Shown piece after piece: positions 7,815 to 13,638 of a DNA stretch of 13,685 nt. Below the pieces are notes generated by a model. The model searched no databases. It worked only from the letters and a program-made list of their open reading frames with translations, and was not told where the DNA came from. A program made the translations under genes and the position numbers. The stretch's first letter is position 1; each line of letters opens with the position of its first letter. The stretch comes from Pseudomonadota bacterium (GTDB lineage: Bacteria; Pseudomonadota; Alphaproteobacteria; Rhizobiales; Xanthobacteraceae): assembly GCA_021779635.1 (NCBI GenBank), contig JAJYAH010000100.1, positions 1 to 13,685 on the forward strand, read 5' to 3'.

Positions 7815-7833
7815 CTCCCTAGAATGAAGGGAG
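7815..7833 (+). terminator. Possible weak stem-loop after cytochrome b561
   Basis: CTCCCT-agaatga-AGGGAG forms a six-base stem with a seven-base loop, 14 bases past the cytochrome b561 stop codon. No T-run follows, so it is not a classical intrinsic terminator. Confidence 0.25.
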
Positions 7834-7965
7834 CTAGCGGGACAGCACAGGTGAACGGGGCACGCGCCAAGCGGCTATCGTCGCTGCAGAGGAATGTAAA
7901 AAGATGTATGCTCACCTCTGCTGGTTGATTCCATAACGGACTGGCGAAGGCGAGTTGAAAAATAT

Positions 7966-8211
7966 GTGACCCGGTTGCCCGCGTTTGTCCGCGGTTGGGG
8001 CTTCGATCACCGTCCAACGATTCTGATTTGGGTCCGTGTGGGCTTTCCTGTTGAACCGGCGGCAGATGATCGCGCCCGAGTGATCATCCGGAAACTGCAG
8101 AGAGCGCTCGAACAGACGTCAATCGCAGCGGCGCTTGGCCATTGGGAAAGAACCTACCGAGCTTCCATCTCTGTACTAGACTGGCTGATAGCGACGCAGC
8201 CCCTTTCGTAG
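7966..8211 (+). CDS. Doubtful small ORF of unknown function
   Basis: The reading frame is open from 7900 to the TAG at 8209-8211. It has no ATG; GTG 7966 gives 81 residues. The product would be soluble, with an amphipathic helical stretch (about 32-60, ADDRARVIIRKLQRALEQT) and many Trp and Arg residues. I recognise no family. No good ribosome site precedes the GTG, and third-position GC is only moderate, so it may be chance or a remnant. In its favour, it ends ten bases before the metallophosphoesterase start, as expected for an operon partner. This frame is the only candidate content of the 420-base stretch between the cytochrome and phosphoesterase genes. Confidence 0.3.
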   Translation: MTRLPAFVRGWGFDHRPTILIWVRVGFPVEPAADDRARVIIRKLQRALEQTSIAAALGHWERTYRASISVLDWLIATQPLS

Positions 8212-8221
8212 AGGTCAGTGC

Positions 8222-9166
8222 TTGTCAACGGAAAATGAACTCCTCTCCAGCCTAGAGCGACGCCTCGGACGGCTTCACGCCCAGCAACGCCTAGGAATTG
8301 AATCCGATCACGAAGCTCAGATTTTCGGGCAGGGCCTGAACTTCTTTCACATCGAGAACTGGTATTCGGTCCAATCCGTAATCCGAACCGTATTGAAGCT
8401 GAGCGGTCTCTACTGGCGGGGGCGCACGAACGCCGAGCGCGTTGTTCTGAACAGAAATAACGTCACGTGCGCCAAGCTGCCACCACTTTTCGACGGCTTT
8501 GCAATTCTTCACATCAGCGACACCCACGTCGACATGAATGAACGCGCCATGACCCGACTCGCTGAGCTTGTCGACGGACTGGAATATGACATCTGCGTAC
8601 TAACAGGCGATTTTCGCGCCAAAACGTTTGGTCCCCACGATGCCGCGCTGAAAGGCATGGCGACGCTGGTGGGCCATCTGAAGCCGCCTATTTTTGGCGT
8701 GCTCGGCAACCACGATACGATCCGGATGCTTCCCGGCCTCGAAGCGATGGGCATTCGAATGCTGCAGAACGAATGTGAGGCCATCGAGCGAGGCGACCAG
8801 TCGATATACATCGCCGGCATCGACGATGCCCACTATTTCAGGGTCGACAACATCGAAAAAGCCGCCTCGCAAATTCCCCATGGGGCTTTCGCTTTGCTGT
8901 TGTCGCACACCCCCGAAATCTATCGCCAAGCCGCCCATGCCGGCTTCGATCTGCTCTTGAGCGGCCACACGCATGGCGGACAGATCTGTCTGCCCGGCTC
9001 GATACCCATCACGCTCGATTCGGTATTGCCCCGGCGAATGGGCGCCGGCGCCTGGCATTATGGCAATATGATCGGCTATACCTCGGTTGGCGCCGGATCC
9101 AGCGTCGTCGCGGTTCGCTACAATTGCCCGCCGGAAATCACGCTGCACCGATTGAGCCGCGGCTGA
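8222..9166 (+). CDS. Metallophosphoesterase, YkuE/LpxG-like
   Basis: This calcineurin-fold, dinuclear-metal phosphoesterase has 314 residues. The five metal and catalytic motifs are intact: DTH (Asp100, His102) in LHISDTHVD, GD (Asp130) in LTGDFRA, GNHD (162-165), LSHTPE (His229) and SGHTHGGQ (His249, His251). The SHTPE and GHTHGGQ forms are those of the COG1408 YkuE group, whose members cleave phosphodiester or pyrophosphate bonds in lipid-linked molecules. Most YkuE proteins have an N-terminal membrane anchor. Here the first 90 residues are instead hydrophilic and helical, with no signal peptide, so it is probably cytoplasmic or peripheral. Start codon TTG 8222 has GAGGT seven bases upstream. 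The gene is convergent with the CarS-like gene, three bases apart. The substrate is unknown; a lipid link is suggested by that neighbour only weakly. Confidence 0.92.
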   Translation: MSTENELLSSLERRLGRLHAQQRLGIESDHEAQIFGQGLNFFHIENWYSVQSVIRTVLKLSGLYWRGRTNAERVVLNRNNVTCAKLPPLFDGFAILHISDTHVDMNERAMTRLAELVDGLEYDICVLTGDFRAKTFGPHDAALKGMATLVGHLKPPIFGVLGNHDTIRMLPGLEAMGIRMLQNECEAIERGDQSIYIAGIDDAHYFRVDNIEKAASQIPHGAFALLLSHTPEIYRQAAHAGFDLLLSGHTHGGQICLPGSIPITLDSVLPRRMGAGAWHYGNMIGYTSVGAGSSVVAVRYNCPPEITLHRLSRG

Positions 9167-9169
9167 ACG

Positions 9170-9727
9170 TCAGTAGGGTTGGTCGCGAATGCGCAACCTG
9201 TAAAGAAGACGTGAGATGATCAATTCTCCTACCAGGAACATCCCGACGCAGAGAGCGATGTCGGTGAACGTCAGCCCGAGCATGCTCCGGCACAACAACA
9301 GAGGACACAGGGATTCCGGGATTTGATCGAGCCCGACAGCCTGCGAGCTGGGACGAAAGCGGAGTCGCCGCTTTATGAAGCTGGAGAAGAGGTCACCTAT
9401 CATCGCGAAGGTCGCTACCAATGCGCCAGTACCGAAGCTCAAGGCCACTAACGGCGCAAGACCTGCGGTGACGACGATCGAAGACACAGCGCCGCGAGCT
9501 GTCTTCGATCGTCCAAATAGCGGTTGCCCGTCCAGGAACCGTGCTCCTGCGTCCAACGGCATCGCCAAATGGGAGCCGAATATCTTCTTGATAATGACAG
9601 GTGTGCCGTTGGCGATGGCCAAAAGGAAGAGCGCTTGCAAAATCGGGATCATCTGCATCTTGATTCGATCATGCCATGTGAGCTTGCTGGCGTACATGAA
9701 GCAGGTTTTTGGCTGCTCGATCAGCAC
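9170..9727 (-). CDS. CarS-like (DUF46) CDP-alcohol synthase homologue
   Basis: This polytopic membrane protein of up to 185 residues resembles CDP-archaeol synthase (CarS, PF01864, formerly DUF46), a relative of CdsA that moves CMP from CTP onto a lipid phosphate. Family signatures are clear: PLDAGARFLDGQPLFGRSKTARG (57-79), MIGDLFSSFIKRRL (109-122) and GLDQIPESL (132-140). Hydrophobic segments occupy about 26-42, 82-110, 142-160 and 162-175. Archaea use CarS for ether lipids; bacterial copies are sporadic and their substrate is not established. The GTG at 9727 has no strong ribosome site. ATG 9697 or the ATGs near 9658 are alternatives, and family members usually begin close to the first helix, so the true start may be downstream. 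The neighbouring YkuE-type phosphoesterase may also act on phospholipid-like molecules (inference). Confidence 0.85.
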   Translation of the reverse strand: MLIEQPKTCFMYASKLTWHDRIKMQMIPILQALFLLAIANGTPVIIKKIFGSHLAMPLDAGARFLDGQPLFGRSKTARGAVSSIVVTAGLAPLVALSFGTGALVATFAMIGDLFSSFIKRRLRFRPSSQAVGLDQIPESLCPLLLCRSMLGLTFTDIALCVGMFLVGELIISRLLYRLRIRDQPY

Positions 9728-9970
9728 TGTGCCCAGATCATCGGACTAGGCCGCAGCCTGCGCCCCGCCGTCGGCGACAAGAGCGAGCCTGCGCGAGCTA
9801 CATCCTCCGCTTGAGACCAACTAGGATCCGAACACTGACAGCGCCAAGTATGCAGCACCTCGATCACTTGAGGTAGCTCGCGGTGCATGGCTTAGACACG
9901 ATTGACTTCGATTAACTCCAGGGGGCCACAATCCTGTAGGTTTGACAACTAGCATGACAAGGGGCCTCTT
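9728..9970. other. Non-coding stretch, nothing clear
   Basis: No convincing gene was seen on either strand. The stretch contains a possible degenerate FixK/FNR-like site (9902-9915) and a TTGACA hexamer (9942-9947) without a well-spaced -10. It leads into the broken ORF at 9971. Confidence 0.5.
9902..9915. promoter_or_regulatory. Degenerate FixK/FNR-like site before a broken ORF
   Basis: TTGAC-TTCG-ATTAA differs from TTGA-N6-TCAA by one base. Its centre is 62 bases upstream of the ATG at 9971, the same spacing as at the clear boxes. Confidence 0.3.
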
Positions 9971-10093
9971 ATGTTAATGAGAAGAGGATTGATTTCTTCA
10001 GCCCCTCGAGCCGTGCGTTGGCCACAATCGCGGCGCTGGTACCAAGCCTAGATGGGCGCCGGTTTCCTCGTCGGTATCCTGCTTAGTGGGGAT
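9971..10093 (+). pseudogene. Start of a broken gene (26 codons, TAG, then same frame continues)
   Basis: AAGGGG seven bases before ATG 9971 is one of the best ribosome sites in the window. The frame reads MLMRRGLISSAPRAVRWPQ and so on for 26 residues, then meets TAG at 10049-10051. Immediately after, in the same frame, ATG 10052 starts MGAGFLVGILLSGDAGRAQT, which looks like the hydrophobic core and cleavage region of a signal peptide or first membrane helix. Read through the TAG, the two parts resemble the basic start plus hydrophobic segment of an exported protein. Beyond about 10083 the frame is antisense to the cytochrome gene and looks non-coding, so the rest of the gene seems lost. Family not recognised. 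A real 26-residue peptide is a second possibility. Confidence 0.4.
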
Positions 10094-10595
10094 GCCGGCC
10101 GTGCCCAAACACGTTGCGAAGGTGCTCTTCGAGGTATCCACTGCTTGCAATACCTACCATTGCGACGTGGACCACGACCAGACCCAAGGCGAAATACGCT
10201 ACGACCTCATGCATTTCATCGATCGCGGTGGTGCCCCATAGCGCATGCGTAACAAACATGACCAACAGCGCGCCCAAGGGCAATGCTGCCAATATGGCAA
10301 TTAGCAGGGCCAAGGTTTTGGCGAGCCCACCGGCATTCTGAAAGTGCATCGTGATCGCGCTTGGCGTATATGGTGCCGGTAGACTTCTGTCTCGTGGCGA
10401 CACGGCGAGCCAGACGACGTTCGCCATGACCAGAATTGCGATCGCGTAGCCTATCATCGCGTGCGTATGAGGATATTCCTCACCCGTCGCATATGCGATG
10501 ACGAGCAGGGCAAGCAGAGCGAGAGCGGAAAATTGGATAAGGAGACCCCAAACCGCACCCGCCCGCGCGGATTCTCTGATTCTTGCATCTGACAT
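10083..10595 (-). CDS. Cytochrome b561-like membrane protein
   Basis: This four-helix membrane protein of 170 residues resembles the COG3658-type cytochrome b group. Helices lie at about 17-37, 44-65, 92-117 and 127-150. Candidate haem ligands are His43 or His45 (PHTHAMIGY), His117 (FVTHALWG), His129 (IDEMHEVVAYFALG) and His143 (VVVHVAMVG). The first helix normally carries a ligand in a FHW motif. Here the matching place reads VWGLLIQFSALALL with no histidine, so one haem may be missing or differently held. The C-terminus is His-rich (HGRHPH). GAGG lies five bases before ATG 10595. An exact TTGA-N6-TCAA box centred 61 bases upstream suggests low-oxygen control, like the cytochrome at 7232. 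The electron donor and acceptor are unknown; such proteins often serve c-type cytochromes or dehydrogenases. Confidence 0.87.
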   Translation of the reverse strand: MSDARIRESARAGAVWGLLIQFSALALLALLVIAYATGEEYPHTHAMIGYAIAILVMANVVWLAVSPRDRSLPAPYTPSAITMHFQNAGGLAKTLALLIAILAALPLGALLVMFVTHALWGTTAIDEMHEVVAYFALGLVVVHVAMVGIASSGYLEEHLRNVFGHGRHPH

Positions 10596-10649
10596 GCAGG
10601 CCTCGTTTCTTTTGGCATAGAAGACTAGGACCGCTCCGATTGACGAGCG

Positions 10650-10663
10650 TTGATCTGCGTCAA
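10650..10663. promoter_or_regulatory. FixK/FNR-type box upstream of the second cytochrome gene
   Basis: TTGAT-CTGC-GTCAA fits TTGA-N6-TCAA, and the arms extend one base outward (CGTTGA with TCAACG). It is centred 61 bases upstream of ATG 10595 on the minus strand. A TAGTCT -10-like hexamer lies at 10621-10626, about the right distance from it. Confidence 0.68.
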
Positions 10664-10693
10664 CGTCGACTTTTGCCTCTGCCAGGGGGCGGG

Positions 10694-10740
10694 GCCGGTA
10701 TTCTACCGGCTCCTCCCCAAGGCGGAGGGCTCTTGGGGGG
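10694..10740. repeat. Two adjacent GC-rich hairpins
   Basis: GCCGGTA-ttc-TACCGGC (10694-10710) is a perfect seven-base stem with a three-base loop. It is followed by CCCCAAG (10715-10721) with CTTGGGG (10732-10738), a second seven-base stem. They lie just past the 3' end of the small charged secreted protein gene (minus strand) and upstream of the cytochrome promoter. Neither is followed by a T-run on either strand, so they may protect or terminate the transcript through another route, or be a REP-like element. Confidence 0.5.
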
Positions 10741-10755
10741 CGCTCTTAAACCGGG

Positions 10756-11004
10756 CTAGTCCCGATCCTCGTGTTCCTCCTCATGGGCTTCCCTGCGCTC
10801 CTCACGATAGCGCTCGCAGGCTTGCTGGGTGCGTTCGTCGCGCGGCGCGCCAACATGCTCACCGCCCTTGCGGAAGTCTTCCGTCTGGGTTGTTACTTGA
10901 GAGTCATCCTTCCCCGGCATGGTGTCTTGGCTCGCCTGGGCCACGGCCACCAGGCCGCCAATCCCGACCAATATGGTCGTCAGGATCAGTGCTTTACGCA
11001 TCAT
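10756..11004 (-). CDS. Small, highly charged secreted protein
   Basis: This 82-residue protein has a signal peptide (MMRKALILTTILVGIGGLVAVAQA, with cleavage likely after AQA at 24). It leaves a mature chain of about 58 residues with no predicted fold. The C-terminal third is almost all Glu, Arg, Asp and His (ACERYREERREAHEEEHEDRD) and has a single cysteine (the C of ACERY). The start is set by AGGAG five bases before ATG 11004; a TTG at 11022 lies upstream of that site and is unlikely. The gene is divergent from the PepSY/PhoP/PhoQ-like operon, sharing a 148-base promoter region, which hints at regulation by that system or a role in its signal (inference). An EagI-like CGGCCG pair at 11025-11042 could fold in the 5' leader. 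No family recognised. Confidence 0.7.
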   Translation of the reverse strand: MMRKALILTTILVGIGGLVAVAQASQDTMPGKDDSQVTTQTEDFRKGGEHVGAPRDERTQQACERYREERREAHEEEHEDRD

Positions 11005-11084
11005 CAGTTCTCCTATGTTCAAGCCGGCCGGTCATTCGGCCGTACTGGCTGCAACAATGACGCAAAGGCGCTGACGCTCCCCTG

Positions 11085-11109
11085 TTGATCCATGTCAGCC
11101 AAATGTCAG
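11085..11109. promoter_or_regulatory. Direct-repeat operator, with overlapping FNR-like site, before the PepSY operon
   Basis: ATGTCAG occurs at 11092-11098 and again at 11103-11109, exactly 11 bases apart. This is the arrangement bound by dimers of PhoP/OmpR-type response regulators, and the operon encodes one. The repeats end 43 bases before ATG 11153, so autoregulation is likely; they could also serve the divergent secreted-protein gene. TTGATCCATGTCAG (11085-11098) overlaps the first repeat and is one base from a TTGA-N6-TCAA box, centred 61 bases before the ATG. Confidence 0.5.
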
Positions 11110-11152
11110 GTCGTTTCCGGCATATTCGGCGTCAAATTCAGCTAGGAAACGC

Positions 11153-11485
11153 ATGCGCCTGCCCCGCCTGTTAACCATGGTCCGGATTGCACTCCTGCTC
11201 GCCGCATTGGCGTCGATAGCGGCGCGGCCATCGTTCGCGCACGACGACGATCCCGAGCGTCGGGACGCGGTGCGCCGCGCTGTTGAGGCGGGGGAGGTTC
11301 TGCCGCTGTCTCAAATCCTGGAAAAGGTTCGGCTCAAGGTGTCCGGCGACATCACCGGCATTGAAATCAACCGCGAGGAGGGCCGCTGGCACTATGAGCT
11401 CCGAGTGATCGACCGTGGAGGCCGCGTCCTCGAAGTGCACGTCGACGCGCATAGCGGCAACATCGAACAGATCGAGGAAAAGTAG
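11153..11485 (+). CDS. Secreted PepSY-domain protein
   Basis: This 110-residue exported protein has a signal peptide at 1-29 (hydrophobic core LLTMVRIALLLAALASIAA, cleavage near SFA-HDD). A PepSY domain follows at about 46-107: LPLSQILEKVRLKVSGDITGI, then GRWHYELRVIDRGGRVLEVHVDAHSGNI. PepSY domains bind or inhibit proteases and are often found as small periplasmic partners of two-component systems. The gene ends immediately before the response regulator ATG with no gap, so it is first in that operon. AGGAAA lies four bases before ATG 11153; Met9 is an alternative with a weaker site. By context it is likely a modulator or target of the kinase's extracytoplasmic domain (inference). The Asp/His-rich mature start (HDDD) could bind cations. 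Confidence 0.88.
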   Translation: MRLPRLLTMVRIALLLAALASIAARPSFAHDDDPERRDAVRRAVEAGEVLPLSQILEKVRLKVSGDITGIEINREEGRWHYELRVIDRGGRVLEVHVDAHSGNIEQIEEK

Positions 11486-12151
11486 ATGCGCGTGCTTCTG
11501 GTCGAGGACGATCCCCGGATTGCTTCCGACGTGGCACGCACGCTGGAAGCTGCCGGCTACGTGGTAGAGATCGTTCGCGACGGCGAGGAGGCCTGGTTTC
11601 GTGGCGACACGGAGGATTACGGCGCTGTCATCCTCGATCTGGGCTTGCCCGGAATGGATGGACTTTCGGTGCTCAAACGCTGGCGGGCCAACGGGCGCCA
11701 GACGCCGGTCCTGATTCTGACGGCACGCGGCAGCTGGGCCGAGCGCGTGGATGGCATCGACGCCGGCGCAGACGACTATCTACCAAAGCCGTTCCGCCCC
11801 GAAGAACTCCTCGCGCGGTTGCGCGCGATTGTCCGGCGGTCCTCTGGTCACGCTTCTTCCGTCATGAGCGCGGGTGACCTGACACTAGACGAACGTCAGA
11901 TGAAGGTTAGCTTGCGCGGGGTGCCTGTCGCGCTGTCGCAACTCGAGTACCGCCTGATAGCGTACCTGCTACGGCATCGTGGACGCGTCGTGCCACAGCA
12001 CGAATTGGACGAGAACGTCTACGGTCCCGGGCAGGAGCACGATTCAAACGCGCTAGAGGTCCTAGTGCGCCGGGTGCGCAAGAAGCTTGGGCATGAGATT
12101 ATCGAGACGCGGCGCGGGTTCGGTTACTCCGTTCGGGAGACGCATCCATGA
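11486..12151 (+). CDS. OmpR/PhoP-family response regulator
   Basis: This 221-residue DNA-binding transcription factor is phosphorylated by the adjacent kinase. The receiver domain (1-118) has the acidic pocket Asp8/Asp9, phospho-acceptor Asp51 (AVILDLGLPGMDG), Thr79 and Lys101 (YLPKPF). The winged-helix output domain (about 128-218) has the recognition region SNALEVLVRRVRKKLG and the wing ETRRGFGYSVR. LTARGSWAERVDGIDAGADDY and the linker RRSSGHASSV closely resemble enteric PhoP (LTARESW, RRNSGLASQV), so it is a PhoP-like protein. GAGGAAAAG upstream overlaps the PepSY gene end, and the ATG follows the PepSY stop directly. Its last four bases overlap the kinase start (ATGA). Targets probably include its own promoter, through the ATGTCAG repeats at 11092-11109. 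Confidence 0.95.
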   Translation: MRVLLVEDDPRIASDVARTLEAAGYVVEIVRDGEEAWFRGDTEDYGAVILDLGLPGMDGLSVLKRWRANGRQTPVLILTARGSWAERVDGIDAGADDYLPKPFRPEELLARLRAIVRRSSGHASSVMSAGDLTLDERQMKVSLRGVPVALSQLEYRLIAYLLRHRGRVVPQHELDENVYGPGQEHDSNALEVLVRRVRKKLGHEIIETRRGFGYSVRETHP

Positions 12152-13533
12152 GATGGGCGTCGCTGCGGCTTCGCCTGGTGGCCGGCGGCATGATCGCCAT
12201 CCTTGTCGCACTTGGCGTGGCAGGCGCAGGCATGGTGCTGCTGTTTCAGCGTCATGTGGCGCGCACGATGGCGGCTGATCTCGACGTCCATCTCCGACAA
12301 CTGCTCGCCGGCATCGAGGTCGGTTCTGACGGGCGCCTCCTCATTAGCCGGCAGCCTGCCGATCCCAGGTTCGAGGAGCCGCTGTCCGGCCTGTACTGGC
12401 AGGTGATGGACGATCGCGACCAGATGCTGCGATCGCGTTCGTTGTGGGATACGACGCTCCGCTTGCCGCCTGATGAACCCGGCCCAAGCGAAGTGCATCA
12501 GCACGAAGTAGATGGACCGGGCGACGCCCGTGTGATCGTCGCAGAACGTGGCGTGCTGATGACGGCCGGCGATCGGCGCGTGCGCGTTCGGGCTGCTGTC
12601 GCATCGGATTTGTCGCGTGCAACGGTAGCAGTAAAAGCCTTCGCCAAGGATCTGTCCATCGCGCTCGGGTTACTCGCGCTCGTGCTGGCGACCGCGACCT
12701 CAATTCAGGTCAGCCTTGGCCTCCGTCCGCTTGCGCTGCTCCGACGCGGCATTTCCGAGATCAGGGCCGGCCATAGGAAGCATCTTCCTGCTGCCGCGCC
12801 CAGCGAGGTGGGGCCGCTAGTCGAGGAAGTCAATGCGCTGCTCGACGCCCAAGAGCGGGAGATCGTGCGCTCTCGCGGCCGTGCGGCCGATCTCGCCCAC
12901 GGATTCAAGACGCCGCTTGCGGCGCTTATCGCCGACGCGGCCCGCCTGCGAGAGCGGGGCGACAACAAAATGGCCCAGGATATTGAAGCGGTTGCCGATG
13001 CGATGAGCCGCCATGTCGACCGGGAGTTGGCGCTTGCCCGGCTGCGGAGCGAAGCGCGCAGCACCGGAGCGGCTGTAACCGAGCTTCGTCCCCTCCTAAG
13101 CTCGCTTATGACCACCCTGGCAAGGACGCCCTGCGGCGACAGAATCCTATTTGAGTGCTCAATTCCAGAAGGCTTGCGCATTCCGCTTGACCGTACCGAT
13201 CTTGCCGAGGTGCTCGGTAATCTCCTGGAGAACGCCGCGCGTCACGCTAAGACGCGAGTCCGCATCGCGGCCATTGCCGACCCGCTATCCGTGGTCGTTG
13301 AGGACGATGGTGATGGCATTCCCGAACAGCAGATTACGCGCGTGCTCGAAAGAGGCGGACGACTGGACCAACGGGGTTCGGGGTCGGGGCTGGGCCTCGC
13401 AATTGTCCAGGATGTCCTCGAAGCGTACGGATGGCACCTTCAGATCACCCGCTCGGATCTCGGCGGCGCAAGGGCGACAATTGCTCACAATGGCCCCAAC
13501 TCGCTCGTTAGACCCGAACGAGCAACGGCCTAG
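12148..13533 (+). CDS. PhoQ-like sensor histidine kinase
   Basis: This membrane sensor kinase of 461 residues is coupled to the response regulator by a four-base overlap. Membrane helices at about 10-33 and 170-190 bracket a periplasmic sensor region (34-169). That region contains the PhoQ-like LSGLYWQVMDD and SRSLWD motifs and an acidic, His-containing loop (PSEVHQHEVDGPGD) that could sense cations or pH. A short HAMP follows (about 191-240). The phospho-acceptor is His251 in DLAHGFKTPLAAL. The usual acid after the histidine is glycine, much as PhoQ has serine there. The ATP-binding domain has the N-box LLENAARHA (359-367), G1 DDGDGIP (386-392) and G2 GSGLGLAIV (412-420). The signal is not readable from sequence; by likeness to PhoQ it may be divalent cations, acid or cationic peptides. 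Confidence 0.95.
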   Translation: MRWASLRLRLVAGGMIAILVALGVAGAGMVLLFQRHVARTMAADLDVHLRQLLAGIEVGSDGRLLISRQPADPRFEEPLSGLYWQVMDDRDQMLRSRSLWDTTLRLPPDEPGPSEVHQHEVDGPGDARVIVAERGVLMTAGDRRVRVRAAVASDLSRATVAVKAFAKDLSIALGLLALVLATATSIQVSLGLRPLALLRRGISEIRAGHRKHLPAAAPSEVGPLVEEVNALLDAQEREIVRSRGRAADLAHGFKTPLAALIADAARLRERGDNKMAQDIEAVADAMSRHVDRELALARLRSEARSTGAAVTELRPLLSSLMTTLARTPCGDRILFECSIPEGLRIPLDRTDLAEVLGNLLENAARHAKTRVRIAAIADPLSVVVEDDGDGIPEQQITRVLERGGRLDQRGSGSGLGLAIVQDVLEAYGWHLQITRSDLGGARATIAHNGPNSLVRPERATA

Positions 13534-13624
13534 TCCGAGTTCATCCTGACAATTTGCTTACGATGCCGGTCAGGTTGCCGACGGCGCATATCAGCTATCA
13601 ATCGCGCCTCGGCCGCTCCACCCC

Positions 13625-13638
13625 TTGACCGGCGTCAA
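13625..13638. promoter_or_regulatory. FixK/FNR-type box at the right edge
   Basis: TTGAC-CGGC-GTCAA is a perfect palindrome fitting TTGA-N6-TCAA. It lies 54 bases from the window end, past the kinase stop codon. Given the 52-62 base spacing at the other boxes, a plus-strand gene would be expected to start within about ten bases beyond the edge. No terminator was seen between the kinase gene and the box. Confidence 0.6.

Noticed and set aside
9942..9975. Sigma-70 promoter with TTGACA (9942) and TATGTT (9970)
   Set aside because: The spacer would be 22 bases, too long for a standard promoter.
12124..12504. Minus-strand ORF of 126 codons over the kinase start
   Set aside because: Antisense to the well-supported kinase gene and without family likeness.
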